From assembly GCA_023439545.1 (NCBI GenBank), contig JAEXNT010000071.1, positions 1 through 64,000 of the forward strand: a stretch of 64,000 bases of DNA, given 5' to 3'. Positions 16,963 through 25,878 of the stretch are shown in pieces (positions within the stretch are counted from its first letter, which is position 1; the number at the start of each line of letters is the position of its first letter). The notes under the pieces were generated by a model. The model made no database searches. It was given only the letters and a program-made list of their open reading frames with translations, and was not told where the DNA came from. This DNA is from Bacillota bacterium (GTDB lineage Bacteria > Bacillota > Clostridia > Acetivibrionales > DTU013). The position numbers and the translations under genes were made by a program.

Positions 16963-17835
16963 ATGGTAATCGGAAAAAAAGACAAGGCATTTGACGGTTT
17001 GTTGATATTCATTATTTCATTCCTTTCGATAATATGCCTTTTACCTATGATCTACCTTATAGCTGTCTCGCTCAGCTCAAGTGAAGCCGTACTGACCAGG
17101 AGTGTGTACCTGCTTCCCGTCGAGATGAATTTCGGCGCATATCAGGCAGTATTCGGCGATAAAGGTATAGTCAATTCAATGATATTTACAGTGTGGCTTA
17201 CTATCATATGTGCGTTCTGCAGTATCATGATCACGATATTTGCGGCGTATCCGCTTACAAAGAAGAAGCTCAAGGGAAGAAACTTCTTTTTGGTGATGAT
17301 TGTTATAACGATGTATTTCAGCGGCGGTTTGATTCCGGAATATCTACTCGTCAAGAATATCGGACTTACGGATAAAGTCCCCGCGTTAGTGATACCGTAT
17401 ATGCTGAGCGCGTTCAATCTGATCATACTCAAGAGCTTTTTCAGCAGCCTTCCCGATAGTTTTGAGGAATCGGCATTTCTTGACGGCGCTTCACATTTAA
17501 CGATCCTATTTAAAATAATTTTACCTTTATCCAAGGCGGCTGTCGCCACATTGACTCTTTTTTATGCGGTCGGCAGGTGGAATGGTTTTCAGGATGCTCT
17601 TGTTTTTATCAGCAAGCCGAATCTGTATCCTCTGCAGCTGAAGCTGTATATGTTGGTTTACAACAACCAGATGTCGGAGGTGGCCATTGTCGAGGGCTCG
17701 TCCTCCTCCGCAATTCCCTCGGAAAATCTGAAAGCCGCGGCTGTTATGCTGGCGACGATCCCGATAGTTTGCGTATATCCGTTTTTGCAGAGATATTTCA
17801 TCGCGGGCGTCACCATCGGGGCAATTAAAGGCTGA
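16963..17835 (+). CDS. Carbohydrate ABC transporter permease, YtcP/LplC type
   Basis: The second channel subunit of the same sugar importer, 290 residues with about six membrane helices. The coupling loop is visible as EESAFLDGASHLTILFKIIL. The C-terminal QRYFIAGVTIGAIKG is the standard ending of this family. CGGAGGG precedes the ATG 40 bases after the LplB-type gene, so the two are co-transcribed. Confidence 0.93.
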   Translation: MVIGKKDKAFDGLLIFIISFLSIICLLPMIYLIAVSLSSSEAVLTRSVYLLPVEMNFGAYQAVFGDKGIVNSMIFTVWLTIICAFCSIMITIFAAYPLTKKKLKGRNFFLVMIVITMYFSGGLIPEYLLVKNIGLTDKVPALVIPYMLSAFNLIILKSFFSSLPDSFEESAFLDGASHLTILFKIILPLSKAAVATLTLFYAVGRWNGFQDALVFISKPNLYPLQLKLYMLVYNNQMSEVAIVEGSSSSAIPSENLKAAAVMLATIPIVCVYPFLQRYFIAGVTIGAIKG

Positions 17836-17883
17836 CAGATTATCAATATAATAAGTACAGAAATCAAGGAAAGGGAGAACGGT

Positions 17884-18321
17884 ATGAAAACAAAAAAAGT
17901 TTTGATCATATGCCTGGCTGTTTTGACATTAACGTTTACTTTTGCCGCCTGCGGGGGAGGTTCGTCGGAGCCGGAATTGATACCGACAGACGAACAATCC
18001 ATACAAAAGCAGCCTGAGACTAAGCCTGATAAAGAAGTGATTACCCAGGAACCGGCCGTTCAGGATACAAATGTTGATGTGTCCGATTTGACTGGCAGTT
18101 GGACAGATGTATCCGATGAGTCGAGATTTGTCAATATAACTCAAGACGGCGACGAGTACGTTTATGAGGATAATGAAGGTAAGCTGCCGGCCGGATACAA
18201 GGACGGAGCACTGGAAATAAAGATATCGGACAGCGATACAGCCAAGGTTTACATCGACAAGTCTACAGGCCATCTGGTGCTGGTTTATCAGGACAATATG
18301 TCGGAATTCAAAAAGAAGTAG
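17884..18321 (+). CDS. Small lipoprotein between permease and binding-protein genes
   Basis: I do not recognise a named family. The 145-residue product has a lipoprotein signal (TFAAC, Cys23), an acidic/Pro/Gln-rich linker to about residue 67, and a small domain starting LTGSWTDVSDES with alternating short strands (YVYEDNEG, AKVYIDKSTGHLVLVYQD), resembling lipocalin-like or immunity-type beta domains found in Firmicute lipoproteins. AAAGGGAG precedes ATG 17884, 48 bases after the second permease. Its place inside the importer operon, just before a binding protein that lacks a lipid anchor, suggests a surface accessory role. Confidence 0.7.
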   Translation: MKTKKVLIICLAVLTLTFTFAACGGGSSEPELIPTDEQSIQKQPETKPDKEVITQEPAVQDTNVDVSDLTGSWTDVSDESRFVNITQDGDEYVYEDNEGKLPAGYKDGALEIKISDSDTAKVYIDKSTGHLVLVYQDNMSEFKKK

Positions 18322-18476
18322 ATGACAATAATTTTAGCAGCTTTCAGGGTATTCGACCGGAATAGTATTTCATCAATGGATCGGGAGGGGGTGTACGGTT
18401 AGTTGTGAGAGATTTTCCGGGAATATCGGGACAACTGCTTGGTAATAACGAAAAACTACTTTACAGGAGGTTTGAT

Positions 18477-20297
18477 ATGAAAAAGATTGTTTCTGTGATA
18501 TTATGCCTGGCTATCCTATTATCAATGGGCATATCAGCAATGGCAATCTCGTCGGTCAAGATCACCGGCATCAAAGTTGACAAGGCCAACCTCACTTTGG
18601 AGGTCGGAGGCTCGCATACTTTGGCAATAACGTATACTCCGGCAAATACGACGCAAAAGTTTCTGACTTTTACAACCAGTAATGCAAATGTAGCATCCAT
18701 AAATAAGGACGGAAAAATCGTTGCAACCGGAGCAGGCAAAGCAGTGATAACCGTTACCAGCGTCAGTAACAGCGGCATTACCGCAAAAGTCAATGTAACG
18801 GTAACAAAGAGCAAACCTGTTACACTCAGAGTAGAAGTTTACGACAGGGGTAATGCCGGCGGCACCCCTGCAGACAACAACTACTGGACAAAGTGGATAC
18901 AGAAAAATTACGGGGATAAAAACAACGTTACCGTAAAATTTGAAACATCGCCGAGGTTTGACAATAATGCAAAGCTCCAGATGTGGATGGCATCCGGAAC
19001 GGCGCCTGATCTTTGCTACTCCAACGAGCTTGCTCCCGTGGGTAATTTCCAGGATAATGGCGGGCTGGCGCCTCTGGATGAAGCACTTGACAAGTATGGT
19101 GCGCAGCTTAAGGAATTCCTTGGTCCTGATATACTGGCAAAAGGTATAAGCGTGAGAGATGGAAATAGATATGTGCTTCGCGCAAAAAGAGCAATAGACG
19201 CAAGCGAAACCAGCTGGATCAGAAAAGACTGGCTGGACAAACTTGGCCTGCCGATGCCTGCTACAACCACCGAATGGTACAACGTTATGAAGGCGTTCAA
19301 GGAAAAAAATCCTGACCACGTGGGGCAGGTCGTGCCGTTCGTAATGAATTATGATGTAGGCTGGAGAGCATATAATATGCTTGAATCCTTCAAAACTGAC
19401 AAATCGAACGAATCGCGTTTTGTGTACAACGGAAGATATATACAGGTATTTGCTCCCGGCGTCAAGGATGGCGTAAGACTACTTAACAAAATGTACAATG
19501 AAGGTCTGATAAGCAAGGAGTTTCCGCTTGATCAGGGTGAAAACGGAATTTGGACGTCAGATATGATCAACGGTTACGGCGGATTTATCATACACAACTA
19601 TGATTATCCGTTAAGAGGTCCATCACCGGCAATTTTGTCCAATCTAAGGGCAAAGAAGCCCGATGCGCAGCTGGTTCCCTGCGATCCGTTCAAGGACAAG
19701 GACGGAAAAACCACCAAAAGGATCTCGGATATAGCCGGAATACAGATGTTTGTTCCGAGAACAAGCGCAAACAAGGTAAATGATGTAATCAAGTATCTTA
19801 ACTGGATGGCTGATCCTGATGTTCTGTTTTTCCTGCAATACGGGGAAGAAGGGAAAAACCATACGATGGAAAACGGCATTCCGAAGCTTGTAGCAGCTAC
19901 GGGAGAAACGATTATGAACTCCGCGAGCAACATAGATTATACCATGATAGTAAACGGAGTCGTCGGCAAAACCAAGGAAGATACGATGAAACGTAATTCC
20001 CTATCGTATTCCGGGGATTTCCAGCAGCTTTATATCAATGCTTGGAAACTTGGAATATCCGATGGTTATGTACCTCCTGAATCGGCGATCAACGAGCAGC
20101 CGGCAGCAGATTCGAAGTATGGCAATGCCATTGCGGATAAGACCAACGCATTCTATGCCAGGACAATAACCTGCAAACCGTCGGATTTTGAACAAACCTG
20201 GCAGGAACAGACCAGATCACTTCTCAGGTCGGGCGCCAATGAAATGATAGCTGATAGAAAGGCGCTGTGGTACAAATATCATCCTGAGGATAAATAA
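18477..20297 (+). CDS. Sugar-binding protein with N-terminal Ig-like (Big_2) domain and no lipobox
   Basis: Extracellular solute-binding protein of the LplA type, 606 residues. ATG 18477 follows CAGGAGG (18465-18471); the open frame from 18405 lacks support. The signal peptide ends SMGISAMA with no cysteine nearby, so it should be cut by signal peptidase I and not lipidated. Residues about 27-110 form a Big_2 domain (ITGIKVDKANLTLEVGG, then VASINKDGKIVATGAGKAVI). The binding domain follows (about 115-606; NNYWTKWIQKNYG, WIRKDWLDKLGLP, GIQMFVPRTS). Most Gram-positive binding proteins are lipoproteins, so this architecture is unusual. A terminator follows the gene. Confidence 0.88.
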   Translation: MKKIVSVILCLAILLSMGISAMAISSVKITGIKVDKANLTLEVGGSHTLAITYTPANTTQKFLTFTTSNANVASINKDGKIVATGAGKAVITVTSVSNSGITAKVNVTVTKSKPVTLRVEVYDRGNAGGTPADNNYWTKWIQKNYGDKNNVTVKFETSPRFDNNAKLQMWMASGTAPDLCYSNELAPVGNFQDNGGLAPLDEALDKYGAQLKEFLGPDILAKGISVRDGNRYVLRAKRAIDASETSWIRKDWLDKLGLPMPATTTEWYNVMKAFKEKNPDHVGQVVPFVMNYDVGWRAYNMLESFKTDKSNESRFVYNGRYIQVFAPGVKDGVRLLNKMYNEGLISKEFPLDQGENGIWTSDMINGYGGFIIHNYDYPLRGPSPAILSNLRAKKPDAQLVPCDPFKDKDGKTTKRISDIAGIQMFVPRTSANKVNDVIKYLNWMADPDVLFFLQYGEEGKNHTMENGIPKLVAATGETIMNSASNIDYTMIVNGVVGKTKEDTMKRNSLSYSGDFQQLYINAWKLGISDGYVPPESAINEQPAADSKYGNAIADKTNAFYARTITCKPSDFEQTWQEQTRSLLRSGANEMIADRKALWYKYHPEDK

Positions 20298-20347
20298 AGC
20301 TAAAAACAAACAACAGAAATACCCTCTTGTTGATTGTTTAATTGGAG

Positions 20348-20375
20348 AACGAAGGACATCAAGTCCTTCGTTTTT
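20348..20375 (+). terminator. Intrinsic terminator after the sugar-binding protein
   Basis: AACGAAGGAC pairs perfectly with GTCCTTCGTT across a 5-nt loop and runs into TTT. It closes the importer operon 50 bases after the stop and lies upstream of the true start of the next regulator, supporting the downstream start chosen for that gene. Confidence 0.85.
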
Positions 20376-20443
20376 CCAATATTAACTGGTATAATTATGA
20401 TAAACAAATAATAACAAAATATATGATTAAATTAAGGGACACT

Positions 20444-22762
20444 ATGAGAATTAAATCCTTGTTTTTCAAGTTGTTTATATTGCTTATACTGTTTATTACT
20501 GTACCGGTTATTATTATTTCAAGCATAATCAACTATCGCATGACCAATTATTCGGTGGATGCGATCGGCAAAACTGCCGTAAGCAAATTAAAGGCCATGG
20601 AAAAACTGACGATTATGACATCTGACAGCCTGGCACAGCGTGCGCTTGAATTGACAACAGATGATGCAATGGATAGTCTTACCGGGATAGGCAAATATGA
20701 AGAAGTGACTTCAAATCCGGATGATATAGTGAAACTGCTCGATATCCAGAAAAAGCTTAATAAACTGGCAGGCTCGATAGCGTCGCTTCATTCGGTTTAC
20801 CTGTATATCGACAATTCGGACATTATCATGACTTCAAATATGGGAACCATGGATATAGGCCGTTTTGCCGATACTGCGTGGATGAATGCATATGAAAACT
20901 TCAAAAGTAATAATACCTTAACGAACTGGATGCCTACCAGAACTATAAAGCTTTCCAAGAACTCGGACGAGGAATTCGGAATCTCCAATAATGTTATAAC
21001 CTTTTTCTATGTTTTTACACCGTATACGACCTCAGTCAAGGGAGTCATGGTTTTCAACATATATGAATCCTATATCAGGAAGATGGTCAACGACGGAAGC
21101 CTGTTGGACAACGGACACGTAAAGATAGTCAGTTCGGACGGCTTTGTGGTTTCGGATGACAATGAAGCAGTGATCGGGGAAAACATAGCATTTGATGATT
21201 ATTTCATGGAAATTAGCCTGAACCCTTCAAACGAAGGCTATCTTTTCAGAAGCAGCGATGGGGAAAGGCAGCTGATATCATATCATAAATCCGGCTACAA
21301 CGATTGGGTCTATCTTGGCGTATTTCAGGCAGACAGCCTGTTATCACAGTTCAACCGGAACAGGACCTACGTTATTTATATCTGTATATCCCTGATCATT
21401 GCCGGGATATTGATGTCTTATTTTATTTCCAAAAGGATATACAATCCTCTTAATAATCTGCTTAGAGACATAAGGGAAAAGAAAGGCATAGACATTACAA
21501 GCAGCGACAGTGAGATGGCCATCCTGGCAAAGGCTTACGAGAACCTGTCAAAGGACAGAGAAAGGCTTTCACTTATAACGGAACGAAAGGAAAGCAATAA
21601 AAATATTTATCTTCTAAACCTGCTTTCAGGCAAGAATGAGGAGTTCCTCGACAAAGAACTGACGGGGATCGATTTCGTCCACCCCGCGTATTTATGCGCT
21701 GTCATCGCCATAGACAGATTTTCAGATTTTGAAGCCATGTATTCCAAAGAACAGCGCGAATATATGCGGATGTTCATTCTCAAGATATCCGAAGAGCTCC
21801 TGAACAACGACAATTTGAAATGTGCCGGTATGACTTATGAAAAAAATAAGATCGCCTTGATCGTCAATTATAAGCAAACTCCGGAAGATGAGCCTATGCC
21901 GGTTCTTATGGATATTTTCACACAAATCCGGAATGAAACCGCCAAAATCACCGATAATACCATTTCTGTCGGAATCGGCAGCTGCCAGGACTCGGTCGAG
22001 GGGATCAACAGGTCATTCGGCCAGGCGCAGGAGGCTCTCCTTTATAAGCTGATAAACGGTTATGGCAGCATCAACTTCTATAGTGAGAAACAAAACGTCA
22101 CCTATTATTATCCGTTTGTCCAGGAAAAATACATACTGAATATTCTGAACGCAGGTACGAAAGAACGAATCAGGGAAGTTATCGCGGAGCTGATACAGTA
22201 TGTAAAGGACATCAACGGAATAGAATACGATAACGTTATCCATATTTTCAACCAGCTGATCGGGAATACGATCAAGTATTTGCTGGAGGAACAGTGCAGC
22301 ATCAGCATGATCTTCGGAAATAACTACAATATTTATACCGAGCTTTCGACCAAGGAGACGATGGATGACGTGAAAGTCTGGCTGATCGGCATTTATTCGG
22401 AGATAGTCGATTATCTTGCGAGGAAACGCGACCAGTCGAAAAACAGCTTCGAGTACGCATTGGAGTATATACACAAGAATTACAAGCAGGAGATCGATCT
22501 GAACAAAATGGCCGAATACGCCTGCGTCAGCTATTCATATTTAAGGAAAATATTCAGAAACGAGACGGGCGAAAACATCATCAACTACATAAACAGTCTC
22601 AGGATCAACGAATCCAAGCGCCTCTTGCGTTCGACCAGCATGACGATCAAGGAAATATCGACGTCTCTGGGCTATAACAATATCCTGAGCTACGTCAGGT
22701 TCTTCAAGAAATACGAAGGCGTGACTCCCGGTGAATATCGGACCTCCAGCAAGCAAATATAG
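20444..22762 (+). CDS. Membrane-anchored AraC-family regulator with extracellular sensor
   Basis: A one-component sensor-regulator of 772 residues. The frame opens at 20342, but that start lies before the terminator hairpin; ATG 20444 behind AAGGG is preferred. Order: membrane helix (about 7-27), extracellular Cache-like domain (to about residue 300), second membrane helix (about 303-323), a HAMP-like stretch, a 350-residue central region, and two AraC helix-turn-helices at the C-terminus (IDLNKMAEYACVSYSYLRKI; KEISTSLGYNNILSYVRFFK). There is no receiver or kinase domain. Such proteins regulate the adjacent LplB/YtcP importer in Clostridia and Paenibacilli. Confidence 0.92.
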   Translation: MRIKSLFFKLFILLILFITVPVIIISSIINYRMTNYSVDAIGKTAVSKLKAMEKLTIMTSDSLAQRALELTTDDAMDSLTGIGKYEEVTSNPDDIVKLLDIQKKLNKLAGSIASLHSVYLYIDNSDIIMTSNMGTMDIGRFADTAWMNAYENFKSNNTLTNWMPTRTIKLSKNSDEEFGISNNVITFFYVFTPYTTSVKGVMVFNIYESYIRKMVNDGSLLDNGHVKIVSSDGFVVSDDNEAVIGENIAFDDYFMEISLNPSNEGYLFRSSDGERQLISYHKSGYNDWVYLGVFQADSLLSQFNRNRTYVIYICISLIIAGILMSYFISKRIYNPLNNLLRDIREKKGIDITSSDSEMAILAKAYENLSKDRERLSLITERKESNKNIYLLNLLSGKNEEFLDKELTGIDFVHPAYLCAVIAIDRFSDFEAMYSKEQREYMRMFILKISEELLNNDNLKCAGMTYEKNKIALIVNYKQTPEDEPMPVLMDIFTQIRNETAKITDNTISVGIGSCQDSVEGINRSFGQAQEALLYKLINGYGSINFYSEKQNVTYYYPFVQEKYILNILNAGTKERIREVIAELIQYVKDINGIEYDNVIHIFNQLIGNTIKYLLEEQCSISMIFGNNYNIYTELSTKETMDDVKVWLIGIYSEIVDYLARKRDQSKNSFEYALEYIHKNYKQEIDLNKMAEYACVSYSYLRKIFRNETGENIINYINSLRINESKRLLRSTSMTIKEISTSLGYNNILSYVRFFKKYEGVTPGEYRTSSKQI

Positions 22763-22862
22763 AAAGGCAATAGTGATGATGAATGTGGGGGAGTGGGGCT
22801 GTCTGTACAGAGAGTAGGATATATGTGTGTCAGCTCACTTGACTAATTTGGTTACATAATAT

Positions 22863-22874
22863 ACCATTAATGGT
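22863..22874. promoter_or_regulatory. 12-bp perfect palindrome upstream of the cupin gene
   Basis: ACCATTAATGGT is a perfect palindrome 97 bases before the cupin start, within a 180-base gap with no ORF. A dimeric repressor site is possible; nothing else supports it. Confidence 0.3.
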
Positions 22875-22959
22875 GTCGTATACACAGCAAAACGTACCCA
22901 ATGATGCAGATAACTTGCGAATTTATATAAAAATATGAATACGGATGAGGAGAAACGTT

Positions 22960-23289
22960 ATGAAGATTCAGGATGTTCCGTTCAATACGGTCGATTGGAG
23001 TAAAATCGAGGCGACAAAACACCCCGGAGTAACAGGAGAAGCCTGGTGGCGCTCATTTGAAATGGGGAATATACGTGTCCGGATAGTTGAGTATACTCCA
23101 GGTTATCTAGCGGACCACTGGTGCAGCAAGGGACATGTGCTGCTGGTGCTCGAAGGCGAGCTGGTAACTGAACTGAGCGATGGAAGGAAATTCAACCTGA
23201 CCCCGGGAGTTAGCTATCAGGTTGCGGACGAAGCAAATCCCCACCGTTCGTATACCGAAAAAGGCGCCAAGCTTTTTATAGTGGATTGA
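22960..23289 (+). CDS. DHCW-motif-like cupin protein
   Basis: A small cytosolic single-domain cupin, 109 residues. ATG 22960 follows GAGGAG at 22947-22952. The fold is indicated by alternating strands and Gly/Pro turns, with a motif (ADHWCSKGHVLLVLEGELV) that carries the histidines of cupin box 1 and a second box near ADEANPHRSY. Relatives are annotated as cupins of unknown function. The downstream gene is broken, so context gives no help. Confidence 0.8.
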   Translation: MKIQDVPFNTVDWSKIEATKHPGVTGEAWWRSFEMGNIRVRIVEYTPGYLADHWCSKGHVLLVLEGELVTELSDGRKFNLTPGVSYQVADEANPHRSYTEKGAKLFIVD

Positions 23290-23308
23290 AAGGGAAGAGC
23301 AGGATTAG

Positions 23309-23500
23309 AAAATTTTATTGACTTCAGCCGGCTTTGAGAATAAAGCCATAGAAAATATATACCTTGAGCTCATCGGCAAGAAGCCTGAAGAAATAAAAGC
23401 ACTGTTCATACCTACGGCTGCGGTTTATCCTGATGCAATAGCGATGCTGCCAAAATGCATGGACGATCTGCATCTTCTATACAGAATAAATGATACTAAT
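23309..23500 (+). pseudogene. Peptidase S51/dipeptidase E-like remnant
   Basis: The frame reads KILLTSAGFENKAIENIYLE and later EEIKALFIPTAAVYPDAI, which is the N-terminal part of the peptidase E/class-I glutaminase-like family (about 200 residues when complete). The start codon is lost (TAG lies directly before KILL) and similarity stops after about 60 residues, where the reading frame runs into the AT-rich lipoprotein gene. The catalytic serine region is absent. It is a decayed or truncated gene. Confidence 0.65.
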
Positions 23501-23514
23501 TGGTGTTGGAGTAT

Positions 23515-24012
23515 ATGGTGAAAAGAATATTAATTTTATTTTTTATAACGGTTAATGTTATCATTGGTGGATGTGCAAACTCTAGTAAATTACCAGAAAT
23601 AACAATTGATCAGGAAAAAATTGATATTATTAAGTTAAAAGAGTTTTCAAAGGATGGTAAGGATCTTTTTATACCTTTATTTGATAAAAAAGCTGCGATA
23701 GAACCAAAGTATATAAAAATGGGGGAAAAAGTTACTTTGGATTTTGAAAATAATCCTCCGGACAAAATGACGATACAAGAGATGTTTCTAGCTCCTAATG
23801 GTAAAACATTATACTCTGATGTAGAAATAAAGGATATATCATTTACACAAGAAAAGAATAAGTATTTTTTCACTATTGAAGAGAGTTACGTATCTAAATT
23901 AAGCTCTGTGTACTTTATAGGAAGAAAAGATTTGCGAGGATATAAAATAACAACATTTACTGGTAAAGATAAGACAATCTATATTTGCGTAATTAAAACA
24001 GATGCAAAGTAA
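23515..24012 (+). CDS. AT-rich hypothetical lipoprotein
   Basis: I do not recognise the family. The 165-residue protein starts at ATG 23515 (TTGGAG upstream), with a signal peptide ending VIIGGC, a lipobox Cys. The remainder is a soluble domain with Lys/Ile/Asp-rich composition. Codon use is much more AT-rich than in flanking genes, and it directly abuts a truncated gene, both of which suggest recent acquisition. Confidence 0.65.
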   Translation: MVKRILILFFITVNVIIGGCANSSKLPEITIDQEKIDIIKLKEFSKDGKDLFIPLFDKKAAIEPKYIKMGEKVTLDFENNPPDKMTIQEMFLAPNGKTLYSDVEIKDISFTQEKNKYFFTIEESYVSKLSSVYFIGRKDLRGYKITTFTGKDKTIYICVIKTDAK

Positions 24013-24236
24013 AGTATCTATCGGTAGATTCAATGAATATCAATTTTTTTGAAAATTTAAGTTTTCCAAATAAAAAGAGTGCATCTAAAGATAATAAAAC
24101 TATTGAAATTTGAAAGAAGATATATTTGTGTAATCGGAAAGACGTTATCTTTGTGAAATCCGACAGTAATCTGACAAATCCTATCATAGCTAAACCTAAA
24201 ACATTTAGATTTTATCTCCCTCATTTTACGCGAAAT
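24013..24236. other. AT-rich intergenic segment
   Basis: About 220 bases with no supportable gene. It ends in an 11-bp perfect inverted repeat, TTACGCGAAAT / ATTTCGCGTAA (24226-24251, 4-nt loop), which could be a terminator or the edge of a lost element. Confidence 0.4.
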
Positions 24237-24380
24237 TTATATTTCGCGTAATCTATAATTTTCAAAAGGTCTGCTGTAGTCGATAAATTCCTTATAAGTA
24301 TGATAATAATGCTCCTCTACCCAATATTTATCCATAAACCAAAATGAGCGTATTGAACGCTCATAAAAAACTTTGAGATT
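24237..24380 (-). pseudogene. Possible C-terminal gene remnant (47 codons)
   Basis: The - strand reads NLKVFYERSIRSFWFMDKYW and ends FENYRLREI before TAA, with aromatic-rich composition that looks like real protein. There is no ribosome binding site or suitable start, and the frame is closed upstream by TAG at 24381-24383. It may be the tail of a lost gene. The family is not recognised, and chance cannot be ruled out. Confidence 0.22.
24341..24364 (-). terminator. Weak intrinsic terminator after the His/Phe/Gly-rich protein gene
   Basis: On the - strand ATGAGCG pairs with CGCTCAT across a 7-nt loop and is followed by TTTT. It lies about 60 bases after the stop of the small gene at 24425. Confidence 0.45.
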
Positions 24381-24424
24381 CTATGTAGTATATGGCCTTG
24401 TATCCACAAAGCCATATATGCTCG

Positions 24425-24763
24425 CTAGAAGCCAAACGGCTGACCGCCGAACGGTTGGCCAAAACCAAACGGCCGACCAAATGGATGGAAAAAGTGGTGA
24501 TGATGATGAATATGGTGGTGAAAAATATGTCTCCTGCCAAATTGATCAAAATCTCCAAACTCACCAAACTCACCAAACGGCACCATACCGTCAAAGCCCC
24601 CATCGAACCCACCGAAAGGCATTATTGGCGGATCGTTGCCAGCTGCTGGCATCATAGCTGTCGGCATTACCGATGTTGGCAGCGGAATACCGCAGGGATA
24701 AGTGACCATTGATTCGGGCGATACCATAGGCTTATTAGCTTTATTATCAGGAAAATCAGGCAT
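24425..24763 (-). CDS. Low-complexity His/Phe/Gly-rich small protein
   Basis: A 112-residue protein with excellent initiation (AAGGAGG eight bases before ATG). It has an N-terminal Pro/Met-rich part (VTYPCGIPLP), a Phe-Gly-Glu/Asp-rich stretch (PFGEFGEFGDFDQFG), a histidine run (HIFHHHIHHHHHFFHPFG) and an FGQPFGGQPFGF tail. There is no signal peptide. This composition resembles spore coat or metal-binding surface proteins of spore formers, but there is no diagnostic motif, so the role is open. Confidence 0.7.
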   Translation of the reverse strand: MPDFPDNKANKPMVSPESMVTYPCGIPLPTSVMPTAMMPAAGNDPPIMPFGGFDGGFDGMVPFGEFGEFGDFDQFGRRHIFHHHIHHHHHFFHPFGRPFGFGQPFGGQPFGF

Positions 24764-24861
24764 ATGTGAAGCCTCCTTATCAATTCTCCTGATTTATAAT
24801 ATGCCCCCGTGATAAAACAGTTACATATAATTATTTTATGTATACAAAGAGATAGGTCTCG

Positions 24862-25341
24862 TTATTTAACTGATATACTATCAACTTTACATTTTATCAA
24901 GCTTATCAGGTCAGCCGGCGACATTTCTATCTGACGTCCTATCTTGCCTGCGCTGAAGATCATCGTGTCCAGCTGCTCACAGGAACTGTCGAGCACTGTG
25001 GCGTAATCCTTCTTCATTCCTATCGGCGAACAGCCGCCACGGATATAACCTGTCACCTTGTTTATATCCGCTATCTTTATCATTTCAACGGACTTCTCGC
25101 CTACTGATCTGGCAGCAGCCTTAAGATCCAGTTCACACGCAACAGGTATGACAAAAACAAAATAATTCCTGCTGTGACCTTGTGTGACCAGCGTTTTGTA
25201 GACCTTTTCAACGGGCTGACCAAGCTTCCCGGCTACGGAAACTCCGTCGATCTGCCCGTCGACGACATCGTAGGTATGTGTATCGTATTTGAGTCCGGCT
25301 TTATCAAGCACGCGCATTGCATTTGTTTTAACTTTTTCCAT
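24862..25341 (-). CDS. ybaK: YbaK/EbsC-type Cys-tRNA(Pro) deacylase
   Basis: A trans-editing enzyme that hydrolyses Cys mischarged on tRNA(Pro). The 159-residue protein begins KTNAMRVLDKAGLKYDTHTY and shows VYKTLVTQG with the catalytic/substrate lysine, and VTGYIRGGCSPIGMKK, both typical of YbaK. Length fits the family. It is a single gene on the - strand; AGAGGATAGC precedes the start. Confidence 0.93.
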   Translation of the reverse strand: MEKVKTNAMRVLDKAGLKYDTHTYDVVDGQIDGVSVAGKLGQPVEKVYKTLVTQGHSRNYFVFVIPVACELDLKAAARSVGEKSVEMIKIADINKVTGYIRGGCSPIGMKKDYATVLDSSCEQLDTMIFSAGKIGRQIEMSPADLISLIKCKVDSISVK

Positions 25342-25427
25342 GCTATCCTCTTTTGAGTTTTTAACTTGTTTTATACTTCACACTCTTAGCCTACCAAATC
25401 CGGTGTTTAAAGTAAACAGGCAATGCT

Positions 25428-25796
25428 TCAAAGCGGATAGATCCTCGCCCCGAAGGGTATCAGCCCAAGCTTGGCGAGCTTGAAATGCTGCAGCCCGAAC
25501 GGTATACCGATTATGGTCGCGCACATCAGCAAACCAAACACCAGGTGTGATACAGCAAATTCCCAACCGAAAAGAATAAGCCATATTATGTTCATTATAA
25601 AACCGCCGACGCCGAAATTACCAGGATCGATATCCCTGCCGAATGGCCAGAATACGAATCCGGCAATTTTAAAGCATTGTATTCCGAACGGTATGCCTAT
25701 TATCGTAACGCAAAGCAGCATACCGGATACCGCCCAAAGTACCGACATCGCAATACCGCCCAGTATCAGCCATAATACGTTTCCTATAAAATTCAT
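25428..25796 (-). CDS. YccF-domain membrane protein
   Basis: A 122-residue integral membrane protein made of two tandem YccF repeats. The internal duplication is plain: ITIIGIPFGIQCFKIAGF-type sequence occurs twice (TIIGIPFGIQCFKIA and TIIGIPFGLQHFKLAKL), as does N(V/I)xWLIL. Function of the family is not established; it is widespread in bacteria. GGGTAGGA precedes the ATG. Confidence 0.9.
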   Translation of the reverse strand: MNFIGNVLWLILGGIAMSVLWAVSGMLLCVTIIGIPFGIQCFKIAGFVFWPFGRDIDPGNFGVGGFIMNIIWLILFGWEFAVSHLVFGLLMCATIIGIPFGLQHFKLAKLGLIPFGARIYPL

Positions 25797-25878
25797 ATCC
25801 TACCCCCGAAAATAATAATTGCCTTCAACTAATATTACGATAATCGGCGCAATTTGTTTTTACGGCAATTAATTATTT

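Noticed and set aside
20342..20443. 34-codon N-terminal extension of the AraC regulator
   Set aside because: It would be translated through the terminator hairpin at 20348-20375 and adds no family similarity.
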